A stretch of 64,000 nt of DNA, from NCBI GenBank assembly GCA_963667815.1, contig OY764021.1; one strand, 5' to 3'. Below the pieces are notes generated by a model. It ran no database searches and had not been told where the DNA came from. It saw only the letters and a program-made list of their open reading frames with translations. Shown here piece after piece: positions 1-9,701 of this stretch (positions are counted from its first letter, which is position 1; each line of letters starts with the position of its first letter). Source of the stretch: Saccharicrinis sp963667815. Lineage in GTDB: Bacteria; Bacteroidota; Bacteroidia; Bacteroidales; Marinilabiliaceae. Made by a program: the position numbers and the translations under genes.

Positions 1-1949
1 TGTGAAACAGGGATTTTTGTTTTATATAAATCTACAACAGTTTTATAAATTTCAGACTGAAGTGCATATGCTTCTTCCGTTTCTTCAGAAGAAACTCTAA
101 AGTCTTTAATAAATATGAGTTTCCCTGTTGACGCTAAAACATCAAACATATCCGACACGACATCTAAATCAGACTCAAGATTTAAATCAAGGCTAACAGC
201 TACACCATCAATATCATTATTACTATTAACTGTGTTAACTATGGTGTTTAGTTTATCAGAGTTTGTATTTAAACCATTCTCACTAATAAATAACTTACTT
301 CCAGAAGCAGCATTTGCTCTTGCGGTACTAAATGCCTGGGCAATATAATCGCCACCGATGTAATCAGCCCAATAGAATGTACCCTCAACAGATGAACCAC
401 TACTTACTGCCACACTTCCATCTTCTGCAAATGGATTAGATACCACAGTCCAAGCATTAATTTTTTCACCCTCATTTGTCAACACATCTTCAACATAACC
501 ATTTAGTACTTTTTCTACTGCAGTCTTTTTCACATCATCTGAAACATCTAAGGTTACATCTTTTTGAGCTATAGCTGCAGAACCTACACCTGAAGGAATA
601 TTTGTAGTCATAGTAAAATAGAACCTATCCATTTTAAAGCCATTCTCTCTAATACATGCAGCAAATTTATTCTCTCCGACAGACAATTCGTAAGTACCAA
701 GATTTACCCATTGCCAATTTGTTGAATAAAGGCTCCACCAATTAAATGCGAAAGGGCTTCCATTTACGCTAATAAAAAAGGAATCATCGCTTCCACTAGG
801 CCCCCATTCACGAACCCAGCAATTGTAAGTTCCCGCTGTTATCGCATTGAAAGTATAATCTATGTAATATGGTTCAGAACCTGCATCATTTGGCGAAAGA
901 TAGTTTTCGGCACTATTAGCGAGAACGAACTCACCATTAGAAGCTTCTGTATCACTATTTATCTGCCATTCAGATCCAACCACTCCATCTTCTGCTTCAA
1001 AGAAAATTTCTTCAGGATTATCTACTGAACCATTTAAGTTAATAACAGAAATCCCCTGAATATTTATGTAATAGGTAACATTAGATGTATATCCTAACTC
1101 AATTTTAAATGAAAACTCCCCACTTCCATCAAAATCTAAAGTTTGAATCTGAATCTTATTCCAGCCTATTTTAGTAGTAAAAGTAGCACTAGGGGTTCCT
1201 GTTCCCATCCAATCCATTTCTGGATCGTTTGTATTTAAACCAGTAAAAGTCACTCTTCCTTCACCTTCTTGAGTTGAAAGCACATAGAAAGTCAATTCAA
1301 ATTTAGCTCCATCTTCAACTGTATAAATAGGTGATTGCAGTGAAGTAGCATCACTAGAACTTACAGATCCATCATTAACCATTTTAACCGATGGTTGTTC
1401 CATATAATCGACAACAGATACATCTCCATTTATTGTCCATCCATCAAAAGTTCCATCTGTAAGAACACCTGATTTCACAAAATTTGGAAAAAGTGGAGTC
1501 TGGTATATAAGTGAAGCAGCAATTGTATTCAGGTAAGTATCGTTCTGATTAAAATTTGAAACAATAGCATCTCCATACACAGAAAGGCCTAACTCTTCAG
1601 CTCTGCTTATATATGAATCAATATCTGTAAAATCTAAAACACCTTCATCGGACATAATTACGTCAGAATTAAGCACTGAGATTGGCATAATTTGTTCAAA
1701 ATTTGTCTTTAACAAGGTTGCATTTGCATTTGAACCTGACAAATCATCTAAAGATACATTTGATCCAACAACAAGATCTCCTGAATATGATTTTAGTACA
1801 TCATAGTTACATAGAGTTTCGTCAACAATAACACCAATTGGTTTCTCATTTTCAATCCCTGATTCAACTTCTTCATCAAGCTTTGCACAAGAAAACATAA
1901 ATAGTGCTGATGATAATATGACTAAATATTTTATATCAAATACTTTCAT
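1..1949 (-). CDS. GH10-fold lipoprotein with inserted CBMs, catalytic residues apparently lost (3' end outside window)
   Basis: Open for 649 codons from ATG 1949 to the window edge; the C-terminus is missing. A signal peptide ends in a lipobox with Cys21, so it is an outer-membrane or surface lipoprotein. Residues about 65-145 resemble the first strands of a GH10 barrel. Residues about 150-306 (CBM4/22-like) and 312-444 (CBM6/35-like, starting FFEAEDG) are an insertion. From about 455 the GH10 fold resumes, with GGDYIAQAFSTARAN and SKLFISENGLN matching GH10 strands. The family motif WDVVNE (acid/base Glu) reads W500-TVVSN505, and the nucleophile motif ITELDV reads IKDFRV with Asp616. GHTLVWH reads GDAIVSN. 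The gene sits where Xyn10C sits in xus clusters. GH10 with tandem CBMs inserted is established for that protein; loss of activity and a role as surface xylan-binding protein are inferred. Confidence 0.8.
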   Translation of the reverse strand, partial: MKVFDIKYLVILSSALFMFSCAKLDEEVESGIENEKPIGVIVDETLCNYDVLKSYSGDLVVGSNVSLDDLSGSNANATLLKTNFEQIMPISVLNSDVIMSDEGVLDFTDIDSYISRAEELGLSVYGDAIVSNFNQNDTYLNTIAASLIYQTPLFPNFVKSGVLTDGTFDGWTINGDVSVVDYMEQPSVKMVNDGSVSSSDATSLQSPIYTVEDGAKFELTFYVLSTQEGEGRVTFTGLNTNDPEMDWMGTGTPSATFTTKIGWNKIQIQTLDFDGSGEFSFKIELGYTSNVTYYINIQGISVINLNGSVDNPEEIFFEAEDGVVGSEWQINSDTEASNGEFVLANSAENYLSPNDAGSEPYYIDYTFNAITAGTYNCWVREWGPSGSDDSFFISVNGSPFAFNWWSLYSTNWQWVNLGTYELSVGENKFAACIRENGFKMDRFYFTMTTNIPSGVGSAAIAQKDVTLDVSDDVKKTAVEKVLNGYVEDVLTNEGEKINAWTVVSNPFAEDGSVAVSSGSSVEGTFYWADYIGGDYIAQAFSTARANAASGSKLFISENGLNTNSDKLNTIVNTVNSNNDIDGVAVSLDLNLESDLDVVSDMFDVLASTGKLIFIKDFRVSSEETEEAYALQSEIYKTVVDLYKTKIPVS

Positions 1950-2029
1950 AAATTATTGATTTTAGTTCAAATCAACCCTTTAGAATCCTAAGACCAAAAG
2001 AGTTAACTTGAACAATTTGAATATATAAA

Positions 2030-3064
2030 CTACTCAACCTTAATACTATAAGAATCCACAGACACTCCTCTATTTCTACAAACTAAAGTATCTTTTGTAG
2101 CATAAGTATAACCCAAATCAGTGAGCTCAACAGTATAATCGAGATATAAACCATCGCGATCTAGGCCTCCCCAACTGTTTTTTTCTCCTTCAGTTACAAA
2201 TTTACCTGTACCACTTACTGTATAGGAAGATGAATTACTTGATATAGTGCAATTGTTGTTGTCATCAAAGGTTAAAATTAATTCTATTTCAGCACGTGTA
2301 GTCTCATTATCATCTTCATAGATTGTAATAGGCAAAGAACATTCTTTATAGGCTAAAGTAGAAACATTAACTAATTCATCATTAGCAACATACTCCTCAC
2401 TACGGACATCTGTTATTGTACTAACACCATCCGAAATCTGATCTTCACCTCTCCTTAAGTATGTTGCATGCCAAGGATTTACATACTTAATTGCATATAA
2501 TATATAGTTTTTAGGAAGTTTTGACCAATCACTACTATTAAGTAAATTAGGATTTTCTACTTCCGCCGCCTTACCTGACAATATACTATCAGCATTTACT
2601 ACATCTGTCATTATAAGGGGTATAACATATCTATTACCAATTGTTAGAGGATCTTCAAAAAAAGCATTTGTTAATTCCACGTCAACTCCACCAAGAATTT
2701 TACCTGCTTCAATAACAATCTTATTACTTCCAAGATTATAATAACTACTTGGCATAGGAACTAAATCAGAGCCATCAACAAACGACACGCCATCACATAG
2801 TGATTCATCTACTTGGATATCAATAGTTATATCCTTAGTATTAGAGTATCCTCCACCTGTAGTAGCATTAATCCTAACTTTATGCTCATTGTCAAGTGAA
2901 TTATCTGCATATAGATCTTTACCAAGTTCCAACGTTCTCAAAGGGTACTGATCTGCAAAATATACTGTTGTATAATCAAAATCAGGATAAGAGATATCAC
3001 TATTTTCGCAGGAGCAAAAAACCCCTGCTACAAAAACGATCAATAATATTATCTTTAATTTCAT
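2030..3064 (-). CDS. SusE-position DUF1735-type lipoprotein (XusE-like)
   Basis: ATG at 3064 is chosen because it gives a clean lipoprotein signal peptide (MKLKIILLIVFVAG then CSC). The longer frame back to 3088 starts with TTG and overlaps the upstream gene. The N-terminal half, with TVYFADQYPLRTLELG, is the DUF1735 immunoglobulin-like domain found in proteins encoded after SusD. The C-terminal half (YAIKYVNPWHATYLRRG) resembles the DUF4361/DUF5627 class of beta-sandwich domains. In xus clusters the gene after the second SusD is xusE, a surface glycan-binding lipoprotein, and this gene holds that position, 14 nt after the SusD stop. No catalytic motif is seen. Binding of xylan at the cell surface is inferred from position. 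Confidence 0.8.
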   Translation of the reverse strand: MKLKIILLIVFVAGVFCSCENSDISYPDFDYTTVYFADQYPLRTLELGKDLYADNSLDNEHKVRINATTGGGYSNTKDITIDIQVDESLCDGVSFVDGSDLVPMPSSYYNLGSNKIVIEAGKILGGVDVELTNAFFEDPLTIGNRYVIPLIMTDVVNADSILSGKAAEVENPNLLNSSDWSKLPKNYILYAIKYVNPWHATYLRRGEDQISDGVSTITDVRSEEYVANDELVNVSTLAYKECSLPITIYEDDNETTRAEIELILTFDDNNNCTISSNSSSYTVSGTGKFVTEGEKNSWGGLDRDGLYLDYTVELTDLGYTYATKDTLVCRNRGVSVDSYSIKVE

Positions 3065-3078
3065 GTTTTTATTTTTTT

Positions 3079-4842
3079 TTATTCCCAACCTTTATTCTGC
3101 ACTAGTTTATCATACTTTAAACATTCACTAAATGGAATTGGTCCATAATTCATATAATCACTGTATGAACGCGACTCCACATCAAACTCTTCGCCAGTAC
3201 TTACATCAAATCCTTTAACTGTCATCGCTAAATCCTCTTTCCACCTACGCAAATCCCAAAAACGAAAACCTTCAAAACACAACTCAAGTCTTCTTTCATT
3301 CTGAATTAACTCTCGCATTTTATCCTTATCACCAGCACATTCGTCAAGATATGGATCATTTGATATACCTAGTGCCCTTTTTCTTATAGCTCTTATGACA
3401 TCCACAGATGAATAACTGGCATTAGGAGCTATACCCATTGGACCATAAGCCTCGTTTGCTGCTTCAGCATAATTAAGAAACATTTCGGTATATCTGATTC
3501 TTGGAGTATAACTGGTCTTTTTCTGCCATGAACCATTTGAATTATTATAGTTCACATCCATCCTCATACGCTTTTTCATATAGTATCCGGTACGTGTAGA
3601 TGTTTCTAAAACATTAATACCATCATCTGTCCCTGAATCACTGCCTGTGAATATTGCTGCATCACTGACACCTTCAATATTAGAATTATAAATAATATAG
3701 TAAGACAAACGTGGATCTCTGTTAGCATAAGGATCTGTATCAACATAAGCACTTGATCCGTGCGTAATAGGATATCCATCTTTATCAGGGAATGCATCTA
3801 CTAAGTTTTGAGAAGGATTCATTTTTCCCTTACCAAATAAGGATGGAGGATAATTATCCTCTTCCTCATCTGATGTTTCACTTTTACTTGTTCTCCACAA
3901 TATTTCATCAGGATTAATTCCTTCATTAACATTGTTTAGTTCTGTCTGATTATTAAAAAAGGTAACTCCTTGAGGATCTAATCCAGAAATACCACCTATG
4001 TAATTCAATACATCAGCAGAATACTTTGCTGCATCCTCCCATGTTGTAGTATTTGATCCATCCTGAAAAGCAGGGCTTGCTGCCAGTAAAGCAACTCTTG
4101 AGCGAAATGCCTTTGCTATTTGTCCATCGATCAATTGTCTGAAATAGTCACCCATTGTTCTGTTATAAGTACCATATGAAGTAACCATGCTTTTATATTT
4201 TTCAGGAACTTCATCTAACGAATAGACACTTACATATTCTTCAGGTAAATAATCAATAGCATAATTTAAATCTGTAATTATTTGGTCAACACAAGCCTGA
4301 AAGGTTGCACGTTCCTGATTAAAATCTGAATTAACATTCTGGGGAGATGTTACAATTGGAATACCTAATAACTCTCCATTCGAAGAAAAACCAGCATGAT
4401 TTTTTAGCAAGTTATACATATACAAACCTCTCAGTCCATAAGCTTCACCTTTTAAACGCATATTAAAAAGCTCAGCAGCCTCCTCATCTTCATCCCATTC
4501 TACTTTATCACAATTTTCTAAGAAGGTATTTACATATTGAATAGCACCATAACTATTATTCCATGCACTGACAGGATTATTCGAAGCAGTCCATGAACCT
4601 GTGGCCATCTTTAAATATGAATTATTGATTTCATTTGTTACTGCATCGTCTGTGGCATATTCTGTATTTCCGTATGCATCAGGTAAAAAACGGTAACCTG
4701 ATACCAAGACCCCTTGAGCATACTGTGGATTTGAATACATTAAATCAATATCCTTCATATTCTCTATTGCAGGTTCAAACAAGTCTTCACAGCTTGATAG
4801 AACCAACAAACTAATTAAAAGGAATAATATATTTCTTTTCAT
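3079..4842 (-). CDS. SusD/RagB-family surface lipoprotein (second pair, XusD-like)
   Basis: 587 residues with a lipoprotein signal (SLLVLSSC, Cys18). The N-terminal half carries the helical SusD repeat region (RLKGEAYGLRGLYMYNLLKNHAG). The C-terminal region ends with the family's RRLELCFEGFRFWDLRRWKE motif. SusD proteins lie over the SusC barrel as a lid and capture oligosaccharides. It lies 23 nt downstream of a SusC gene and 14 nt upstream of the DUF1735 lipoprotein, so one operon is expected. The residues that contact the ligand cannot be named from sequence alone; xylan specificity rests on context. Confidence 0.93.
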   Translation of the reverse strand: MKRNILFLLISLLVLSSCEDLFEPAIENMKDIDLMYSNPQYAQGVLVSGYRFLPDAYGNTEYATDDAVTNEINNSYLKMATGSWTASNNPVSAWNNSYGAIQYVNTFLENCDKVEWDEDEEAAELFNMRLKGEAYGLRGLYMYNLLKNHAGFSSNGELLGIPIVTSPQNVNSDFNQERATFQACVDQIITDLNYAIDYLPEEYVSVYSLDEVPEKYKSMVTSYGTYNRTMGDYFRQLIDGQIAKAFRSRVALLAASPAFQDGSNTTTWEDAAKYSADVLNYIGGISGLDPQGVTFFNNQTELNNVNEGINPDEILWRTSKSETSDEEEDNYPPSLFGKGKMNPSQNLVDAFPDKDGYPITHGSSAYVDTDPYANRDPRLSYYIIYNSNIEGVSDAAIFTGSDSGTDDGINVLETSTRTGYYMKKRMRMDVNYNNSNGSWQKKTSYTPRIRYTEMFLNYAEAANEAYGPMGIAPNASYSSVDVIRAIRKRALGISNDPYLDECAGDKDKMRELIQNERRLELCFEGFRFWDLRRWKEDLAMTVKGFDVSTGEEFDVESRSYSDYMNYGPIPFSECLKYDKLVQNKGWE

Positions 4843-4865
4843 CTTTTTAAATTTTAAAAATTAGA

Positions 4866-7739
4866 TTAAAAAGCAGCTTTTATACCTATGTTATAGAACC
4901 TACATTGTGGAGCACTTCCAACATTCATTTCCATCAACTTTCTTTCTTTTGAAATCGTCAAAAGGTTTTGTCCACTAAAGTATACGCTTAACTGACTTAA
5001 CAATGAGTTTTCATTAAACATCTTTTTAGGTAAGTCATATGTAACTTGAATTTTTGCTAAATCAAAACGATTATTTTTATATTTCCAGAATGTTGAATTT
5101 TGAAAGTTATTCGTATTCGACATAGTTGTTAATCGTGGATAAGTTGCTGTTGATGCAGTTTCAGGTGTCCAACGCCCCAAAACTTCTTCTGAATATTTTC
5201 GATTTCCATAAACCCAATAATAATTCGAGTTTTTGTAACCTATTGCACCAGATTGTCCATGTCCCATTGCAAAAAGTGTCCAGTTTTTATACTGTAAAGT
5301 TAAGTTGATACCATAAGTAAATGGAGATCCATATTTTCCAAGTTCAACCTGATCACGATAGTCAATAGTATTATCATTATTAACATCTTTATACTTCAAG
5401 TCACCAGCTTTAACATCACCTCCTCCAAAAGTCTGAGTAGCATGATTGGCAACGTCCATATCATCAGTAAAAAATCCTTCACAGATATAACCGAATGACG
5501 CATCTAAAGGTTTACCTTCTCTGTATAAATAATCTTCATCATAAACCTCATCTCTTTTAATAGCCTCTGAATCATATAACATTCCTACAAAACCAATCTG
5601 ATATTTTAAATCTCCCAAATTATTATTGTATGAAACAGAAAAATCCAAACCAGTTCTTTTATCCTTGTTATAATTTACGTAAGGAAGGAAAGAATAATCC
5701 CATCGTTCAAAATAAGAAGGATAAAGAGTACTTGCTCCCTTAGTCAACAAACCATCTGTAACCTGATTAAAATAGTTTATATCAAATAAAACTTTATTTT
5801 CAAGTAAAGCACCTTCAAGCCCAACTCTAATTTCCTCACGAGAAACAAAATCTAAATCCGGGTTAGAACCTCTTTTTGATAATACACCAATAGCTCCACC
5901 CATAGTACCATCACGCCAGTTAAAGTAACTATTATCACTATAGTAGCCTTGATACAAATAATAGGAATCATCACCATCCTGAATATCAATATCCTGATTT
6001 AACTTAGCATAAGATGCCGTTAATTTAAGATTATCAATAAATGATACATCATTCAGGAATTCTTCATCACTTAATCTCCAACCTAGAGTTACTGTAGGAG
6101 AAAAAGCTTCTCTATTACCTTCTGCAAATTGTGCCGAATGAATAAATGCTCCAGAAAAGTCAATATAATATTTGTGATTATAGTTATATGCCAGTTGCAT
6201 ACCTAAATTTGCATTACAAAAACTATGATAATCACTACCTTCATGATCTGCATCTACAGAATTACGATACTGGAAGCCCCAGCCAATTATATTACCAGTT
6301 ACATTATGTGTGTTGTTAAATGTTCTGGCATAATTTAGTTGAGAATAAAAAGTGATAGTTTGCATATATTTTGAATCACCTATCATTTCATTTGTTGCAC
6401 TACCATCATCACCATATTTAGCAAGATCTATAATCATATCTTCGCCATTCATATTAGACCAGACTGGTGCATATGTTCTATAGCTTTGTTTATAAGCTTC
6501 CGAATAGAAACTATTATAATCAATGCTAAATGAATTAGTAAAGGACAGTCCTTGTGTAATACCGCTTAAATCGGCTGTAGCGCTTACGTCGAACTGAAAA
6601 ACACGATCTTTATAACGAATATAACCGGCAGCTAACATATCAGCAAAGGCATTGGTTTGTAAATCATTCTTACCACCCAATAGATACTTTCCATCAATAA
6701 CATTATTACTATTTGCAATAGTAGTTTGCAAATTTGTGTTATTAGGATCTATCATATCAATAGGAATCAATGGATTAAACCAATTTGGACGCAATGTTGC
6801 ACTACTCCCCCAGAAATTACCTCTTCCTATATAGTTATTATTATAAATAACATGAGCGTTTGTTTTTGCAGATAGCCATTCGGTGAGTTGCATATCTACA
6901 TTACCACGCATATTAAAATTTAAGTCGTGATTTTTACTTTGCTCGCCATAATTAACAAGGTCATTGTTATAGCTCATTCCAAAGTTGGTATAATACTGTG
7001 TTTTCTCATCTCCTCCAGCAATCTCAACAGTAGCATCTGTTTTGTTATATGCTTTTCTTAAATAATCAGAAGAGAAAAAGTCAATATCAGGATATTTATA
7101 TGGATTAACTCCAGTTGCAGTATTATATATAGTCTCGTCTTTGTACAAATGTTCTTTATCATCATTATCACATGCTTCATTGTACAAATTCATATATGAT
7201 GCTGCACCCAAATACTTCGGATAACTTTTAGGGACATACATACCGGTGTTAACACGTGCTTCAATAGTCATTGGATGCACTTCACCACGTTTTGTAGTTA
7301 TAAGTATAGCACCTTTGGCAGCCTTGCTACCGTATAGAACAACCGCATTAGCTCCTTTTAAGACTGTAACAGACTCAATTTCTGTAGCATTAAGATCCAT
7401 AACATTTCTGGGAACTCCGTCAACTAGGACTAAAAATCCTTGTCCCCAAATGTTTCCATTATATCCTGCCACAAAACTCCTAATTCCATCAAGAGGAAAG
7501 GTTTGATAATTTTTCTTTAACAAATCGGACATATTAACAGTTGATACTGCTCCAAGTACATCTTCCTTATTTTGAGTTCCAAATGCTACATTAATAACCT
7601 CCTTTGCTTGAGAATCAATTGCAACATTAGCAATACTATCCGTTTTTTCTTGCGCATGAACATTTACCCCATTAAAATATGAGATGGTAAATAGAACAAG
7701 GCAGATATTTATAAATAATTTCTTCATTTTATTGCACAT
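4866..7739 (-). CDS. SusC/RagA TonB-dependent outer-membrane transporter lacking the N-terminal regulatory domain (second pair, XusC-like)
   Basis: 957 residues. After the signal peptide (start at 7739, or an equally good MKKLF start at 7727) the protein passes almost at once to a plug domain: VINVAFGTQNKEDVLGAVS, then LVDGVPRNVMDLNATEIESV, then VLKGANAVVLYGSKAAKGAI. The CarboxypepD_reg-like domain of about 80 residues that normally precedes the plug is absent; the first pair (9702-12848) has it. The barrel ends in the usual aromatic residue (F). It imports oligosaccharides with the SusD partner that follows 23 nt later. Two adjacent susCD pairs are the hallmark of xus-type xylan loci. Substrate is inferred. 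Confidence 0.93.
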   Translation of the reverse strand: MCNKMKKLFINICLVLFTISYFNGVNVHAQEKTDSIANVAIDSQAKEVINVAFGTQNKEDVLGAVSTVNMSDLLKKNYQTFPLDGIRSFVAGYNGNIWGQGFLVLVDGVPRNVMDLNATEIESVTVLKGANAVVLYGSKAAKGAILITTKRGEVHPMTIEARVNTGMYVPKSYPKYLGAASYMNLYNEACDNDDKEHLYKDETIYNTATGVNPYKYPDIDFFSSDYLRKAYNKTDATVEIAGGDEKTQYYTNFGMSYNNDLVNYGEQSKNHDLNFNMRGNVDMQLTEWLSAKTNAHVIYNNNYIGRGNFWGSSATLRPNWFNPLIPIDMIDPNNTNLQTTIANSNNVIDGKYLLGGKNDLQTNAFADMLAAGYIRYKDRVFQFDVSATADLSGITQGLSFTNSFSIDYNSFYSEAYKQSYRTYAPVWSNMNGEDMIIDLAKYGDDGSATNEMIGDSKYMQTITFYSQLNYARTFNNTHNVTGNIIGWGFQYRNSVDADHEGSDYHSFCNANLGMQLAYNYNHKYYIDFSGAFIHSAQFAEGNREAFSPTVTLGWRLSDEEFLNDVSFIDNLKLTASYAKLNQDIDIQDGDDSYYLYQGYYSDNSYFNWRDGTMGGAIGVLSKRGSNPDLDFVSREEIRVGLEGALLENKVLFDINYFNQVTDGLLTKGASTLYPSYFERWDYSFLPYVNYNKDKRTGLDFSVSYNNNLGDLKYQIGFVGMLYDSEAIKRDEVYDEDYLYREGKPLDASFGYICEGFFTDDMDVANHATQTFGGGDVKAGDLKYKDVNNDNTIDYRDQVELGKYGSPFTYGINLTLQYKNWTLFAMGHGQSGAIGYKNSNYYWVYGNRKYSEEVLGRWTPETASTATYPRLTTMSNTNNFQNSTFWKYKNNRFDLAKIQVTYDLPKKMFNENSLLSQLSVYFSGQNLLTISKERKLMEMNVGSAPQCRFYNIGIKAAF

Positions 7740-7783
7740 TAAATTTTTGATAACTCAATAAAATTTTTATTATCATTATCATA

Positions 7784-9691
7784 TTACCAGCCCGGATTTT
7801 GTTTAAATTCAGGATAAATATTAACATCTTCGATTAAGAAAGGAAACCAATAGTGCTTTTCTAAGAATTTTCTCTCTAATAGAGTTTCCATTCTCAGATT
7901 TAATACTCTGGAATTTTTGTAATCCTCAGCCAAGGCAGCACCTGTCAAACCATTCGGATCTCTTTCAAATTCAAGAGAACACTTTAATGTATAAGGGCTT
8001 TTATCCAATAATTTCCATCGACGTAAGTCGCAAAAACGATGACCTTCAAAAGAGAGTTCTACTGCCCGTTCACGTTGCAACTCACTCATAAAAGCATCTA
8101 CTGAAGTCAAAAATTTATCAGCAACATGTCCTACACCAGCTCTGTCTCTCACAACATTTATAGCCTCCGCTGGATTTAAAGAATATGATGTGGCCGTTTT
8201 GTTTAATCCATAACCTGCAGCTGTAGCTTCAGCATACATTAAGTAAACATCTGCTAAACGCATTAAACTTAATACAGTCATATTTTGCATTGTTGTACTT
8301 TCATTAGCATATTCAGCCAAGCGTGGTTTCCACTTTGTCTCCATTAATCCTGTACGGTTTTTTTTATTCTCGGAAGGTGTTGTTCTATAAAAACCACCTG
8401 TATAAAGAGACGCAAACTCTATATAATCAGCCTTATCTTCCTTCACACTGCTTCGTTCTCCATCAACTAATATATCTTTATAAAATCTTGGATCTCTGTC
8501 CTTCCAAGGATATTCCGGATTATAACCAGACTCCGCATCTGCTTCAGAGACATTGCCTTCATCATTAATTGGCAAACCATTAGCCATACCATAATTTTGG
8601 AAAACATAATTAGCCGTAGGTGCAAGTAAAAATCCTCCAAAACTATTACCGTCAGCTATATAGTCATTAATTTGATTCCATCTAAATCTAGCTCTACCTC
8701 CTGCGATGTTCTCCCAAAAAATAGTCTCTTCTTTACCTGGAATATTATCACTATTTTGCACATAAAATAATTGTGAATATTCGCTAAAATCTGCCAATTT
8801 ATACCTTCCTGTAGATTCAGATAAAGCTAAGGCTTCGCCTAAAGCTTCTGCTGCTTGCTGACAGTAATCTGGATTGTATTCTGTACTTCCTCCGGAAACT
8901 TCATTCATTAAAGGACTACCTGCATACAACAAATTTTTACCAAGATATGCTAAAGCCATAATTTTATTTGCCCTCTGCATATTATTGCCGAGAGTAGTTT
9001 TACCGACTGCTGTATCATCCCAATCCACAGGTAATAACTCCGCAGCTCTTCTAAAATCACTAGCCGCAAGATCTGCTGCTTCCTGATAAGACAATCTTCC
9101 ATCCTTAAATACCTCATTTGCAGGCACTACTCTATTTATATAGGGTATTCCTCCCCAATATTTCATAATCTGAAAATGAAACCATGCTCTAAAGAAATAT
9201 AGCTGTCCTTCAATTAAATTTTTCTCTTCCTGAGTAGCATCTGTTAAACCATCTAAATTTGCAATTCCAATATTTGCTTTTCGAATACCATACCAGGAAA
9301 AACCCCATAAGTGTCCTTTATCTTTGGAATTGTCTGATTTTGTTAACCAGCTTCCACCTGAGCAAAATGGAGAACCATAAGAATCCCATTTCCAATAATC
9401 ACCTTGATCAATATATCCTCCCAGCTGAGACTGACCACCAGAAATACACCAAATTTCATCATCCCCAAGATTCCATGAGTTATGATATGCCGATGCAGTA
9501 AAACAAGGAATACAATTATACAATTCTTCAGTAAAACCTTGAAAATTCTCAAAATTCTCAAACGGTTCAGTTTCACTTATATCACTTTCTGGTGATTTAT
9601 CCAAATAATCTTCACAGGATACTAATCCTAAAAATCCTGCAATTAGAATAAGTGAAAAAGGTATTTTAAAATATTTTATTTTCAAATTCAT
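7784..9691 (-). CDS. SusD/RagB-family surface lipoprotein (first pair, XusB-like)
   Basis: 635 residues, lipobox GLVSC with Cys26 followed by EDYLDKSPE, the standard N-terminus of mature SusD proteins. The TPR-like helical part includes NLIEGQLYFFRAWFHFQIMK. The C-terminal part has RERAVELSFEGHRFCDLRRW, a family signature. It forms the lid of the SusC gene that ends 10 nt upstream. It belongs to the larger type of SusD and aligns poorly with the second SusD in this locus, as expected if the two pairs take different oligosaccharides. That division is inferred. Confidence 0.93.
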   Translation of the reverse strand: MNLKIKYFKIPFSLILIAGFLGLVSCEDYLDKSPESDISETEPFENFENFQGFTEELYNCIPCFTASAYHNSWNLGDDEIWCISGGQSQLGGYIDQGDYWKWDSYGSPFCSGGSWLTKSDNSKDKGHLWGFSWYGIRKANIGIANLDGLTDATQEEKNLIEGQLYFFRAWFHFQIMKYWGGIPYINRVVPANEVFKDGRLSYQEAADLAASDFRRAAELLPVDWDDTAVGKTTLGNNMQRANKIMALAYLGKNLLYAGSPLMNEVSGGSTEYNPDYCQQAAEALGEALALSESTGRYKLADFSEYSQLFYVQNSDNIPGKEETIFWENIAGGRARFRWNQINDYIADGNSFGGFLLAPTANYVFQNYGMANGLPINDEGNVSEADAESGYNPEYPWKDRDPRFYKDILVDGERSSVKEDKADYIEFASLYTGGFYRTTPSENKKNRTGLMETKWKPRLAEYANESTTMQNMTVLSLMRLADVYLMYAEATAAGYGLNKTATSYSLNPAEAINVVRDRAGVGHVADKFLTSVDAFMSELQRERAVELSFEGHRFCDLRRWKLLDKSPYTLKCSLEFERDPNGLTGAALAEDYKNSRVLNLRMETLLERKFLEKHYWFPFLIEDVNIYPEFKQNPGW

Positions 9692-9701
9692 AATAACATA
9701 A

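Noticed and set aside
115..348. A 77-codon plus-strand frame
   Set aside because: It is antisense to the GH10-like gene, which stays open for 649 codons with a lipobox and family motifs.
1..1949. Ordinary active GH10 xylanase
   Set aside because: The motifs around both catalytic glutamates are substituted; only the fold-level motifs remain.
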